Positions 52,167-60,282 of a DNA stretch of 64,000 bases are shown in pieces; the first letter of the stretch is position 1, and the number at the start of each line of letters is the position of its first letter. Under the pieces are notes generated by a model, which was not told where the DNA came from, made no database searches, and saw only the letters and a program-made list of their open reading frames with translations. Made by a program: the position numbers and the translations under genes. This DNA comes from Pinibacter aurantiacus (GTDB lineage Bacteria; Bacteroidota; Bacteroidia; Chitinophagales; Chitinophagaceae): positions 124,001 through 188,000 of the forward strand of contig NZ_JAHSPG010000016.1 in the NCBI RefSeq assembly GCF_019130065.1, read 5' to 3'.

Positions 52167-53663
52167 ATGTTCGACCAACTGAAAATATATACCAACTCTG
52201 TTCTTTCATGGCTGCAGGATCAGATTGTAGCCAAAAAAATGGACTCTCCGTTAGGCTGGCTGATTATGGCAGCCGTGGGGGTTGCGCTCGCATACGCCAC
52301 TGCAATAGGTGAGGCCGTAACAGCAGTTATTGTTTGTTTTTGTGCAGTAGGCGTATTCATCGTAATACTTTGCCTTAAAAAACCAATGTGGGGATACTAC
52401 ATGGTTATTTTAATTTCCACATTTATATCGCTGCCAGACCGGCTCGTGCATATTCCTTTGCCTTTGGGATTGTTAATTGAGGTGCTCTCATACGTAGTGT
52501 TCTTTGGCGTATTGGCCAAGCAATATCGCGAACGCATCAACGTAGGCGAGTTCTGGAGAAACCCCATCTCTGTCATTCTCATCATTCAGTATTCATATTT
52601 TCTTATAGAAGCCTTCAACCCCGAAACACAAAGTTTGTTTGGATGGTCGTTGTTTTTCCGCAAGCAGCTTAGCTTTCTGATGTTTTATTACATTACCTAT
52701 TTACTGCTCGATAACGAAAAAAAGATTTTCGATTTTCTTGCCTTGTGGGTAGGCATTTCTTTGTTCATTGCCCTCTGGGGAATCAAACAGCAGTGGCTTG
52801 GATTTTTTGAGTTTGAAGAAAGATGGATCTATTCTGATGCCCAAAGGGTAAACTTGTTTTTCCAAACGGGATTCATGCGTAAGTTCTCCATTCTTACAGA
52901 TCCCGCCGGCTTTGGGGTGTGTATGTCGTCCACAGGCGTATTCACTTTGATCCTTGGTATAAGAAGCAATCACACGAGAAATCGCATCCTGCTAATTATC
53001 GCGGGTATTCTTATTCTGCTTTCATCAAGCTATTCCGGTACACGTACCGCCAACCTGATGATCGCAGCCGGTATCGCCGGTTATGGAATATTTACCATTA
53101 ACGAAAAGAAAACGGCGGCCCTTATTGTTGCTTTCGTATTTTTCACCGGAGCATTGTTGTTTGGACCGTTTCAAAATAATCCCGTGGTATTCCGGATGAA
53201 ATCTACCCTCGAAGGAAACAAAGATGCGTCCGCAAACATTCGCGATTATAACAGGCACAACGTTCAACCTTACATATGGTCACACCCTTTGGGTGGAGGT
53301 ATCAATACAACAGGAGCGGAGGGGCAAAACTACAATCCCTCACACTATCTGGCCAGCTATCCACCCGATAGCGGATACATGAAAATATTGGCAGAGCAGG
53401 GATGGCTGGGATATGCCATTCACATGCTTTTCTATTTTATAGTGCTTAAAGCCGGGCTTGAAGGGTTTTACAAGGCGAAAAGACCTGAAATTAAGAACGC
53501 ATATATTGCAATCACAGTTTTTTTATTTATATTATTGGTGGGGGAAATTTCCCAGATAACCAACGGCGGCTATCCATATTCATATTTCTATTACCCATTG
53601 CTGGTTATTCTTTACAAATTAATTGACTATGACACACCAACACCGGAAAAAAGCAACATATAA
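52167..53663 (+). CDS. O-antigen ligase/polymerase-family protein
   Basis: The product has 498 residues with about eleven helices. A large periplasmic loop near 350-430 includes SANIRDYNRHNVQPYIWSHP and PDSGYMKILAEQGWLGY, where Wzy_C/WaaL proteins place Arg and His needed for catalysis. It probably polymerises or ligates the exopolysaccharide repeat unit in the periplasm. It sits with an acyltransferase, a glycosyltransferase, a Wzc-like protein and an export protein. Confidence 0.87.
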   Translation: MFDQLKIYTNSVLSWLQDQIVAKKMDSPLGWLIMAAVGVALAYATAIGEAVTAVIVCFCAVGVFIVILCLKKPMWGYYMVILISTFISLPDRLVHIPLPLGLLIEVLSYVVFFGVLAKQYRERINVGEFWRNPISVILIIQYSYFLIEAFNPETQSLFGWSLFFRKQLSFLMFYYITYLLLDNEKKIFDFLALWVGISLFIALWGIKQQWLGFFEFEERWIYSDAQRVNLFFQTGFMRKFSILTDPAGFGVCMSSTGVFTLILGIRSNHTRNRILLIIAGILILLSSSYSGTRTANLMIAAGIAGYGIFTINEKKTAALIVAFVFFTGALLFGPFQNNPVVFRMKSTLEGNKDASANIRDYNRHNVQPYIWSHPLGGGINTTGAEGQNYNPSHYLASYPPDSGYMKILAEQGWLGYAIHMLFYFIVLKAGLEGFYKAKRPEIKNAYIAITVFLFILLVGEISQITNGGYPYSYFYYPLLVILYKLIDYDTPTPEKSNI

Positions 53664-53673
53664 ATACCGTGTT

Positions 53674-54408
53674 ATGAAAAGAACATTAGGCTTACTTCTT
53701 GTATCCTTTGGATTGTTTGTTAGTGGATTTGCTCAGAAAAAGCAGAGCTCTTCCGCTGGCAATAGCACTTATCTCACCGCGGACACTTCGAAGAAATCTG
53801 ATATCCGCGAAAAGCTGGTGCAACTGGCCATTCAAAACCCAACATATGAAGTGGCGGATAGAAGAGTAGCAATAGCCGATCAGGAATTGAGCAGAACAAA
53901 AACTAAGATACTTGGACAGATCACTATTGCCGGTAACGTAAATGAATTTACTATCAATCCACCAGAGAACGGTTACAACACATTGTATCCAAGATACAAT
54001 ATCGGAGCCACTTTGCCATTGGACCTCTTCATTACAAGAAGCAGGGACATCAGGATCGCTAAAGAAAATCTTGGTATAGCGCAGGCAGAAAGAAATGAAC
54101 GCTACCGCGTCATCAAAGCTCAGGTGCTCACTGCCTATGAAGATTATTTGCTGGCAAAACAAAAGCTGGAATTTCAAAGCCAGATCACGCAAGATGCTTT
54201 CCAGGAATACAAACAACAGGAAAGGGATTTTTCTGATGGCATCATAGAGCAAAAAGAATACAACGCAGGATTTAAAAAATGGACACAGGAGCAATCTCAA
54301 AAAATTGAAATGCAGCGCAACCTCAACGTTATCAAACTTGACCTGGAAGCCATGATAGGTATGCCGTTTGATGAATTGCTTGCCAGTTATGAAAGAGACA
54401 AACGATAA
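53674..54408 (+). CDS. Half-length TolC-like outer-membrane protein
   Basis: The ATG at 53674 gives 244 residues with a signal peptide (LGLLLVSFGLFVSGFAQ); a start at 53623 overlaps the ligase gene. The TolC helical pattern is visible: LAIQNPTYEVADRRVAIADQ, then the barrel-like part (ITIAGNVNEFTINPPENG, IGATLPLDLFI) and a second long helix set (YRVIKAQVLTAYEDYLLAKQ). Usual TolC proteins have two such repeats in about 430 residues; here there is one. It may form a six-membered ring or a different exit channel for the polysaccharide. Confidence 0.72.
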   Translation: MKRTLGLLLVSFGLFVSGFAQKKQSSSAGNSTYLTADTSKKSDIREKLVQLAIQNPTYEVADRRVAIADQELSRTKTKILGQITIAGNVNEFTINPPENGYNTLYPRYNIGATLPLDLFITRSRDIRIAKENLGIAQAERNERYRVIKAQVLTAYEDYLLAKQKLEFQSQITQDAFQEYKQQERDFSDGIIEQKEYNAGFKKWTQEQSQKIEMQRNLNVIKLDLEAMIGMPFDELLASYERDKR

Positions 54409-54409
54409 G

Positions 54410-54438
54410 CAATTAGGAATTAATAATTAAGAATTAAC
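54410..54438 (+). repeat. Single arm of AATTAATAATTAAG words
   Basis: CAATTAGGAATTAATAATTA continues to AAGAATTAAC directly after the TolC-like stop. It is close to the arm at 51891. Confidence 0.55.
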
Positions 54439-54566
54439 AGGTGAAACACGCTCTGTTTATGTGCGGTCGCGAAATTTAGCGACGTTGTGTTAATTATAAC
54501 CTGTGGGATAACAGGCGACCAATTCACGCTTCACCTTTGACGATTCACGATCCCCTAAAAATAGTA

Positions 54567-56114
54567 ATGAAAAAATATAGCCCTTTTTTAGTTTGTACCG
54601 CGTTACTGCTGGTATTTGTTGCTTTATTGGAGATGCAGGCGCTTCACAGAACCGGCGGCCATTTTTGTTATCCATTAGATGATGCTTTCATTCACATGTC
54701 AGTAGCGAAAAATCTTGCTGTGAGCCATGTGTGGGGCGTTACAAACAGCGGATGGGTGTCCACGTCATCCTCTCCTTTTTACACTTTGGTGCTTACGTTA
54801 AGCTATATCATTGCCGGTGTAAACATTTACTCTCCGTTCATCATTAGCTTGCTGGGCGGCATACTGGTGATGTATGCGTTGTCACGGGAATTGAATAACA
54901 ACAGCACACTTACCAATCAGCAGAAAATACTGGTGATGATCGTTACGATGATACTCGCGGTGATTCCATCTTTATCATTATCAGGAATGGAGCACACACT
55001 GCAGATATCATTCACCTTGTTTTTTGTACATGCTGCAGCAACATACATTGTATCAGACGATAAAAAGAAATCGTTTTGGCCCGTTGCAATATTAGCCGCA
55101 CTAATGGTTTTTACACGATATGAAAATGTGTTCTTGGTTGGCTCAGTGTGTGGAATATTATTGTTGAGAAAGAAAATTGCTCCTGCATTTCTTATAGGTG
55201 CAGTAAGCATTGTGCCGGTTGTATTGTTTGGCATTTTCTTTTACAGCAAAGGAGGGTTCCCCATACCAAATTCAGTATTGATAAAAGGAAATACAAACTT
55301 TAAATCTATCGCCGGCGGTCAGTTATCCTTGCCTGCATTGTCCATGAGCCTTGGCGGTATTTTGATTGTAGCATGTCTCGTTGCATACGATAGAATTAAG
55401 AGAGGCTTGTACGATCGTGATTTTTATCTCGTAGCAATATTCATCATCACTACTTTCTTTCATAGCGTGTTTGCCCAGTTCGGTTGGTTCTTCCGCTACG
55501 AAGCCTATTTGATCGTATTGGCAGTTTCCCAGTTATTGAAAATGTTCCTGCAGGAATTCAACTGGAAGGAATGGAGAAAACCTGCTACTTTAATTTTTGG
55601 CGCGTTCACCATCATCATGTGTTCGAACCTGGTGCTCCGCGTTGCTAATGCACAGCGCAAGACAGCCGGTGCCATCCACAATATTTATGACCAGCAATAC
55701 CAGATGGGAAAATTTGTAGAAGAATATTACAACGGCCAAGCCATTGCTGCAAACGACATTGGAGCGATCAGTTACTTTGGCGATATCAAAACGCTTGACC
55801 TTTGGGGCCTTGCCAATAACGAAGTAACAAAAGCACGCAAAGACAATTATTACAACACCGCTTTCCTGCGTGAGTTGGTAAAAAAGAATGACGTCAAGCT
55901 GATCATGATTTACGATTCATGGTTCAAGCCGGATATCTCTGAAGATTGGGTGAAAGTGGCAAGATGGTATTTGCCTTACAATGTTATTTGCGGAGATGAT
56001 ATGGTTACGTTCTATGCACCTAACGCGGCGGCTGCCGGCATGCTAAAGCAGAATCTTTTGCAGTATGCAGAAACGTATTTACCGAAGGAGAACAGGGTGG
56101 AATATTATCGATAG
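54567..56114 (+). CDS. GT-C-type membrane glycosyltransferase
   Basis: The ATG at 54567 gives 515 residues; an in-frame TTG at 54537 is less likely. After the first helix comes PLDDAFIHMSVAKNLAVSHV, the first periplasmic loop with the paired Asp typical of GT-C enzymes that use polyprenyl-linked sugars. Some ten helices follow, then a soluble C-terminal domain (about 385-515) with NDIGAISYFGDIKTLDLWGL. It closes the exopolysaccharide cluster and may decorate the polymer. Confidence 0.78.
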   Translation: MKKYSPFLVCTALLLVFVALLEMQALHRTGGHFCYPLDDAFIHMSVAKNLAVSHVWGVTNSGWVSTSSSPFYTLVLTLSYIIAGVNIYSPFIISLLGGILVMYALSRELNNNSTLTNQQKILVMIVTMILAVIPSLSLSGMEHTLQISFTLFFVHAAATYIVSDDKKKSFWPVAILAALMVFTRYENVFLVGSVCGILLLRKKIAPAFLIGAVSIVPVVLFGIFFYSKGGFPIPNSVLIKGNTNFKSIAGGQLSLPALSMSLGGILIVACLVAYDRIKRGLYDRDFYLVAIFIITTFFHSVFAQFGWFFRYEAYLIVLAVSQLLKMFLQEFNWKEWRKPATLIFGAFTIIMCSNLVLRVANAQRKTAGAIHNIYDQQYQMGKFVEEYYNGQAIAANDIGAISYFGDIKTLDLWGLANNEVTKARKDNYYNTAFLRELVKKNDVKLIMIYDSWFKPDISEDWVKVARWYLPYNVICGDDMVTFYAPNAAAAGMLKQNLLQYAETYLPKENRVEYYR

Positions 56115-56134
56115 ATTTCCTTTCTTCATAAAGT

Positions 56135-56202
56135 AAAAAGTCAAAAGGAAAAATTCAAAAAAGCGGAGACTCCAATTTTTGAATTTTTCCTTTTGACTTT
56201 TT
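56135..56202. repeat. Word-repeat inverted element (AAAAATTCAAAAGG family), 27 bp perfect arms
   Basis: 56135-56161 (AAAAAGTCAAAAGGAAAAAT...) is an exact inverted copy of 56176-56202, with a 14-base loop. It lies between convergent genes and ends with T-rich DNA, so it may terminate both. Confidence 0.9.
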
Positions 56203-56210
56203 TATTATCT

Positions 56211-56927
56211 CTAGTTCCACTTCTCCAACTGATTCAACGTCGCTCTCATGTCCTTTGGTACAGCAGCTTCCAGCACATGAGCGTTTCCTTCTTCATCCTT
56301 TACGATCAGTTTTTGCGCATGCAAAGCAAGGCGATTAAGCAAAGGTTTTTCTTCCAGAACATCTTTGCCCAGCTTAAATTTTTTCTTGATTGCAGAAAGT
56401 AAAACAGGATGTCCGTCACCATACACTTCGTCACAAACAATAGCGTGACCAAGGTGTTTCATGTGCACACGTATCTGGTGTGTACGTCCGGTGAAGATCT
56501 GAAACTGCATCCATGAATAGTTGTTAAACTCTTCCAACACCTGGTATGCAGTTTGTGATGCCTTACCTTTTCTATTGGTAGTCATCACACCTTTCTTTAC
56601 AGGATGCTCAATGATCGGCATATCAATAAGCCCACTTGGTACAGACAATCTTCCTAACACCAAACCAACATAAAACTTCTCTGTTTCACGTTGTTCAAAT
56701 TGTTGCGAGAGATGCTTGTGCGTTTGTTCATTCTTTGCAAAAACAATCACACCACTTGTGTCCTTATCAAGGCGGTGAACGGTAAAAATTTCTCCGTATT
56801 TATCGAGTAAAATGTCTTTTAAAGAAACTTCGGATTGCATTCTGTCCGGCACAGATAAAAGACCCGAAGGCTTATTAACAGCAATAAAATTGTCGTTCTC
56901 AAAAATGATCTCCAGAGAATGCTTCAT
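56211..56927 (-). CDS. RluA-family pseudouridine synthase
   Basis: The product has 238 residues without an S4 domain. The catalytic motif is FTVHRLDKDTSGVIVFAK with the nucleophilic Asp. Other conserved parts are AVNKPSGLLSVPD and GRTHQIRVHMKHLGHAIVCD. It isomerises uridine to pseudouridine in rRNA or tRNA; the exact site cannot be assigned. It is followed on the same strand by a second pseudouridine synthase gene upstream at 56989-58143. Confidence 0.92.
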   Translation of the reverse strand: MKHSLEIIFENDNFIAVNKPSGLLSVPDRMQSEVSLKDILLDKYGEIFTVHRLDKDTSGVIVFAKNEQTHKHLSQQFEQRETEKFYVGLVLGRLSVPSGLIDMPIIEHPVKKGVMTTNRKGKASQTAYQVLEEFNNYSWMQFQIFTGRTHQIRVHMKHLGHAIVCDEVYGDGHPVLLSAIKKKFKLGKDVLEEKPLLNRLALHAQKLIVKDEEGNAHVLEAAVPKDMRATLNQLEKWN

Positions 56928-56945
56928 GTTAAATTGAAAATAAAA

Positions 56946-56986
56946 TATCAGTGTAAATCAGTTTAATCAGTGTCATCAGTGTGCTA
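56946..56986 (+). repeat. ATCxGTGT word repeat, unpaired copy
   Basis: ATATCAGTGTAAATCAGTTT and AATCAGTGTCATCAGTGTGC repeat the pattern of 26072 and 38105. It fills the gap between the two pseudouridine synthase genes. Confidence 0.65.
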
Positions 56987-56988
56987 TA

Positions 56989-58143
56989 CTACTTTTGACC
57001 TTTCTTCACCGATCTGTTGAAATGTTTAAGTGTTCTTACTTCTTTTTCGTTCAGTAAACGGAACTTACCGCGGTTCACATTTTTCTTTGTAAGACCTGCA
57101 TACATTACGCGATCAAGGCCTTTTACATCATATTTCAAATGTTCGAAAATGCGGCGCACGATACGGTTTCTTCCGCTGTGGATCTCGATGCCGATAATAG
57201 ATTTATCTTTTGGATCAACATAACCCAAAGCATCCGGAGCAATAAAACCATCTTCCAATGTAAGACCGGCAGCAATGCTGTCAAAGTCATTTTTAGTAAG
57301 AGGTTTGTCAAGCGTTACCTCGTATATTTTTTTGATCTCGTGGCTTGGGTGGCTAAGTGTTTGTGCAAGATCGCCGTCGTTTGTAAGCAACAAAACACCG
57401 GACGTATTTCTATCGAGTCTGCCCACAGGATACACACGTTCTTCCGTAGCTGTTCTGATCAACTGCAACACCGTTTTTCTTCCCTGCGGATCATCAGTTG
57501 TAGTGATGTAATCTTTTGGCTTGTTCAACAAAATGTAAACAAGGTTCTTTGTAGGAATGACTTTTTTGCCATTCACTTTGATTACATCTTTCTCACCAAG
57601 TTTATAACCCGGCTCAGTAACCACTTTGCCATTTACTTCTACCTTTCCTTCTTTCACCAAAGTAGCCGCATCTCTGCGTGAACACACACCACCATGGGCA
57701 ATGTATTTGTTCAAAGGCATTCCGGCATGGTTGCCCATGATTTCTTCCTGCACGTCTTTATTACCAGCAGCAGGAGCAGCTTTCGCTTTTACATCAGTAT
57801 TTTTTGAAATGGAAATTTTGCCTGCTGGTTTTCCAGGCTTTGTTGTATTGTTAGTAACAGGTTCGGCGGTTTTCTTGAATTTCGCGTCTTTCGGATTTTT
57901 TGCATTTCCGCCTTTAAGCGCCCTGATCTCTTCTTTACTTACTTTAGGCGATCCGGAAGCGGTAAGGCCCGCTTTCTTTAGTTCGTACGCCTCAGCTTTC
58001 TGCTTTCTTTTGTCTTCGAAATGCTTGTCAATAGCCGCAGCTCTTTCTTTTTTAGCTGCTTTTCTGTCTTGCTTGTACTTTTCTTTTACAGTACCCGCTT
58101 TTTTCTTGTTGATAAATTTCTCGAACTGTGAAATTCTTCCCAT
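56989..58143 (-). CDS. RsuA/RluB-family pseudouridine synthase
   Basis: The product has 384 residues. The first 140 are a Lys/Ala-rich basic extension (KYKQDRKAAKKERAAA), followed by an S4 domain (PLNKYIAHGGVCSRRDAATL). The catalytic domain contains YPVGRLDRNTSGVLLLTNDG and ends with EIHSGRNRIVRRIFEHLKYD. It modifies 23S or 16S rRNA. Long basic N-terminal tails are common in this phylum. Confidence 0.92.
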   Translation of the reverse strand: MGRISQFEKFINKKKAGTVKEKYKQDRKAAKKERAAAIDKHFEDKRKQKAEAYELKKAGLTASGSPKVSKEEIRALKGGNAKNPKDAKFKKTAEPVTNNTTKPGKPAGKISISKNTDVKAKAAPAAGNKDVQEEIMGNHAGMPLNKYIAHGGVCSRRDAATLVKEGKVEVNGKVVTEPGYKLGEKDVIKVNGKKVIPTKNLVYILLNKPKDYITTTDDPQGRKTVLQLIRTATEERVYPVGRLDRNTSGVLLLTNDGDLAQTLSHPSHEIKKIYEVTLDKPLTKNDFDSIAAGLTLEDGFIAPDALGYVDPKDKSIIGIEIHSGRNRIVRRIFEHLKYDVKGLDRVMYAGLTKKNVNRGKFRLLNEKEVRTLKHFNRSVKKGQK

Positions 58144-58186
58144 GATTTTAAAAATTTGCTGTTTTTCAACAGTAGTTATGAAAGTG

Positions 58187-58250
58187 AAAATTCAAAAGTA
58201 AAAATTCAAAAAAGGGACACCCCTTTTGACTTTTACCTTTTGAATTTTGA
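58187..58250. repeat. Word-repeat inverted element (AAAATTCAAAAGTAAAA family)
   Basis: 58187-58216 and 58219-58250 are imperfect inverted copies with almost no loop (CACC). The right arm ends two bases from the rlmN stop codon at 58253-58255. It lies between rlmN and the downstream pseudouridine synthase gene. Confidence 0.8.
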
Positions 58251-58252
58251 TT

Positions 58253-59308
58253 TTATACGTCGACCTCTTTATTAGCCAATTGTCCGCATGCTGCGTCAAT
58301 ATCTTTACCACGGCTTCTGCGCAGGCGCACATTCACGCGGTGTTTCTCAAGATACTGCATGAACTTGTCGGTAGTAGCTTCATCGGGTTTGGTGAATTGT
58401 GCGAGATCAATTGGATTGTACTCGATGATATTGATAAGATCTGCAGGCACCTGGCGATAGATCTTGATCAGCTCATCTGCATCTTGCAATGAGTCGTTAA
58501 AATTGTTGAACAGGATATATTCAAACGTGATCTCGTTACCGGTTTGCTGATAAAAATAATTCAGCGCATCAATCAATGATTTGATATTGTTGGTATCGTT
58601 GATCGGCATGATCTGGTGGCGCTTTTCATCATTCGCCGCGTGAAGCGATAAAGCAAGTTTAAAACGCACTTTGTCATCACCCAGCTGCCTGATCATTTTT
58701 GCAACACCCGCAGTCGAAACGGTAATGCGGCGTGGGCTCATGCCGAGACCATCTTCCGCAGAAATTCTTTCAATCGCTTTCAGCACGTTTTTATAGTTCA
58801 GCAAAGGTTCGCCCATGCCCATAAAAACGATATTGCTTAGCTTTTTGCCATGTACACGTTCTGCCTGCTGGTTGATCAGAACAACCTCGTCATATATTTC
58901 GTCGTAAGACAAATTACGCTTGCGGTCCATGTAGCCCGTAGCGCAGAATTTGCAACTTAGTGAACAACCAATTTGTGAAGATACACAGGCGGTTTGCCTG
59001 TTTTCTGTAGGAATCAAAACGCCTTCCACCAAATGACCGTCAGTAGTTCTGAAACGGCTTTTTACGGTGCCATCGGCGCTGTATTGTGTCGCGTCAACTG
59101 TCAATGCCGGTAAAGAAAAGTGCTCAGAAAGTTTCGCACGAAGCTCTTTACTCAGGTTTGTCATTGCATCGAAAGTGTGTGCGTGTTTAAGCCAAATCCA
59201 CTCGTAAACTTGTTTTGCCCTGAACTTTTTCTCCCCCAATTCCTCAAAATACTGCGTCAATTCATCCTGCGATAAATGACGAATATTCTTCTTGTCTGTG
59301 TTTAACAT
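58253..59308 (-). CDS. rlmN: 23S rRNA (adenine-2503-C2) methyltransferase
   Basis: This 351-residue radical-SAM enzyme has the CxxxCxxC cluster in CSLSCKFCATGYMDRKRNL. SAM-binding parts follow (IVFMGMGEPLLNY, RRITVSTAGVA). The C-terminal methyl-carrying cysteine is in DIDAACGQLANK. It methylates A2503 of 23S rRNA and A37 of some tRNAs. The ATG at 59308 is only four bases after a perfect -7 box, so its mRNA is probably leaderless. Confidence 0.96.
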   Translation of the reverse strand: MLNTDKKNIRHLSQDELTQYFEELGEKKFRAKQVYEWIWLKHAHTFDAMTNLSKELRAKLSEHFSLPALTVDATQYSADGTVKSRFRTTDGHLVEGVLIPTENRQTACVSSQIGCSLSCKFCATGYMDRKRNLSYDEIYDEVVLINQQAERVHGKKLSNIVFMGMGEPLLNYKNVLKAIERISAEDGLGMSPRRITVSTAGVAKMIRQLGDDKVRFKLALSLHAANDEKRHQIMPINDTNNIKSLIDALNYFYQQTGNEITFEYILFNNFNDSLQDADELIKIYRQVPADLINIIEYNPIDLAQFTKPDEATTDKFMQYLEKHRVNVRLRRSRGKDIDAACGQLANKEVDV

Positions 59309-59312
59309 CGTG

Positions 59313-59343
59313 CAAAGGTACGATAAAAGGGGCGGAGGGTCAA
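59313..59343 (-). promoter_or_regulatory. Promoter of rlmN, leaderless
   Basis: On the minus strand TTG (59343-59341) is followed by 20 bases and TACCTTTG (59320-59313), a consensus Bacteroidota promoter. The box is followed by CACG and the ATG, so transcription should begin at or next to the start codon. Confidence 0.72.
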
Positions 59344-59381
59344 GGAGATATTTGCCACCGATGTGTAACTTTTGAAAGGGT

Positions 59382-59389
59382 TATATTTG
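59382..59389 (+). promoter_or_regulatory. -7 box before the YhcG-type gene
   Basis: TATATTTG matches TAnnTTTG exactly, 25 bases before the ATG at 59415. Confidence 0.45.
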
Positions 59390-59414
59390 CCAAAACATTC
59401 ATTCCTTTACGCAT

Positions 59415-60255
59415 ATGGATTTGAGTTCCAATAATTTATCCGAACGAATTGCCACTTTGTTAAAAACTGCCAGAAATCGGGTGGCTTCAGTCGTTAACCA
59501 AACTATGGTGTTTGCTTATTACGAGATTGGGCGAATGATCGTGGAAGAAGAACAGCATGGAAGAGAACGTGCAGATTACGGAAAACAGTTGCTTGTAGAA
59601 TTGTCTGTAAAGCTGACCAAAGAATTTGGTAAGGGTTTTTCTGCAAGCAATTTGAAGCACATGCGTCAGTTTTATTTGGTCTATTCAATTCGACAAACAC
59701 TGTCTGTCGAATTTCAAAACGATAAAAATCAATCATTTACAAATGAATTCTCGATTAGACAGACAGTGCCTGGCGAATTGGAAAGTGAAAAAGGTCAGAC
59801 GCTGTCTGACCAACCGCAAAAAGCAGAGACACCGTCTGCGCAATTCAAATTAAGCTGGTCTCATTACCTAAAGCTCATGAGAATTAACAATGAAAAGGAA
59901 AGGCAATTCTATGAAATAGAATCATTTAAGAATAATTGGAGTTTGCGGGAGCTCGAACGACAATACGATTCAGCATAGACTCTTAAGGTGTTTTGTATTG
60001 ATCGATTTAAAAATAGGAGAATTAAAACATCAGGATATCGGCCAAATGCAGATGTACGTGAACTACTACGATAGAGAAATTAAGCTGAAAGATGAAAACA
60101 AGACAATAGGAATAATTCTTTGTCAAAACAAGAGTGAGGCTGTGGTTCAATACACATTGCCAGAAAACAACGAACAAATTTTTGCTAGCAAATACCTCAC
60201 AGTTTTGCCAAGCAAAGAATCTCTCAAGGAATTGATTGAAAATAATATTGACTAA
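59415..60255 (+). pseudogene. YhcG/DUF1016-type PDDEXK nuclease gene, internal deletion and frame change
   Basis: The N-terminal part (59415-59978, 187 codons) is DUF1016-N-like: FAYYEIGRMIVEEEQHGRER and GFSASNLKHMRQFYLVYSIR, up to RELERQYDSA. The C-terminal part lies in another frame: from about 59971 it reads HRLLRCFVLIDLKIGELKHQ and continues to 60255, with the nuclease-core end. An intact protein has well over a hundred residues between RQYDS and the LIDLKIGE core. The junction is near 59966-59974. The gene therefore looks disabled, though the two pieces could be translated separately (a TTG at 59998 for the second). Confidence 0.82.
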
Positions 60256-60282
60256 GAGCTAAAAATTACCCTCTTCCGATAA

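Noticed and set aside
54409-54566. Missing second half of the TolC-like protein as a frameshift
   Set aside because: The 158 bases after the stop show no TolC-like pattern in any frame, so a simple frameshift does not explain the short length.
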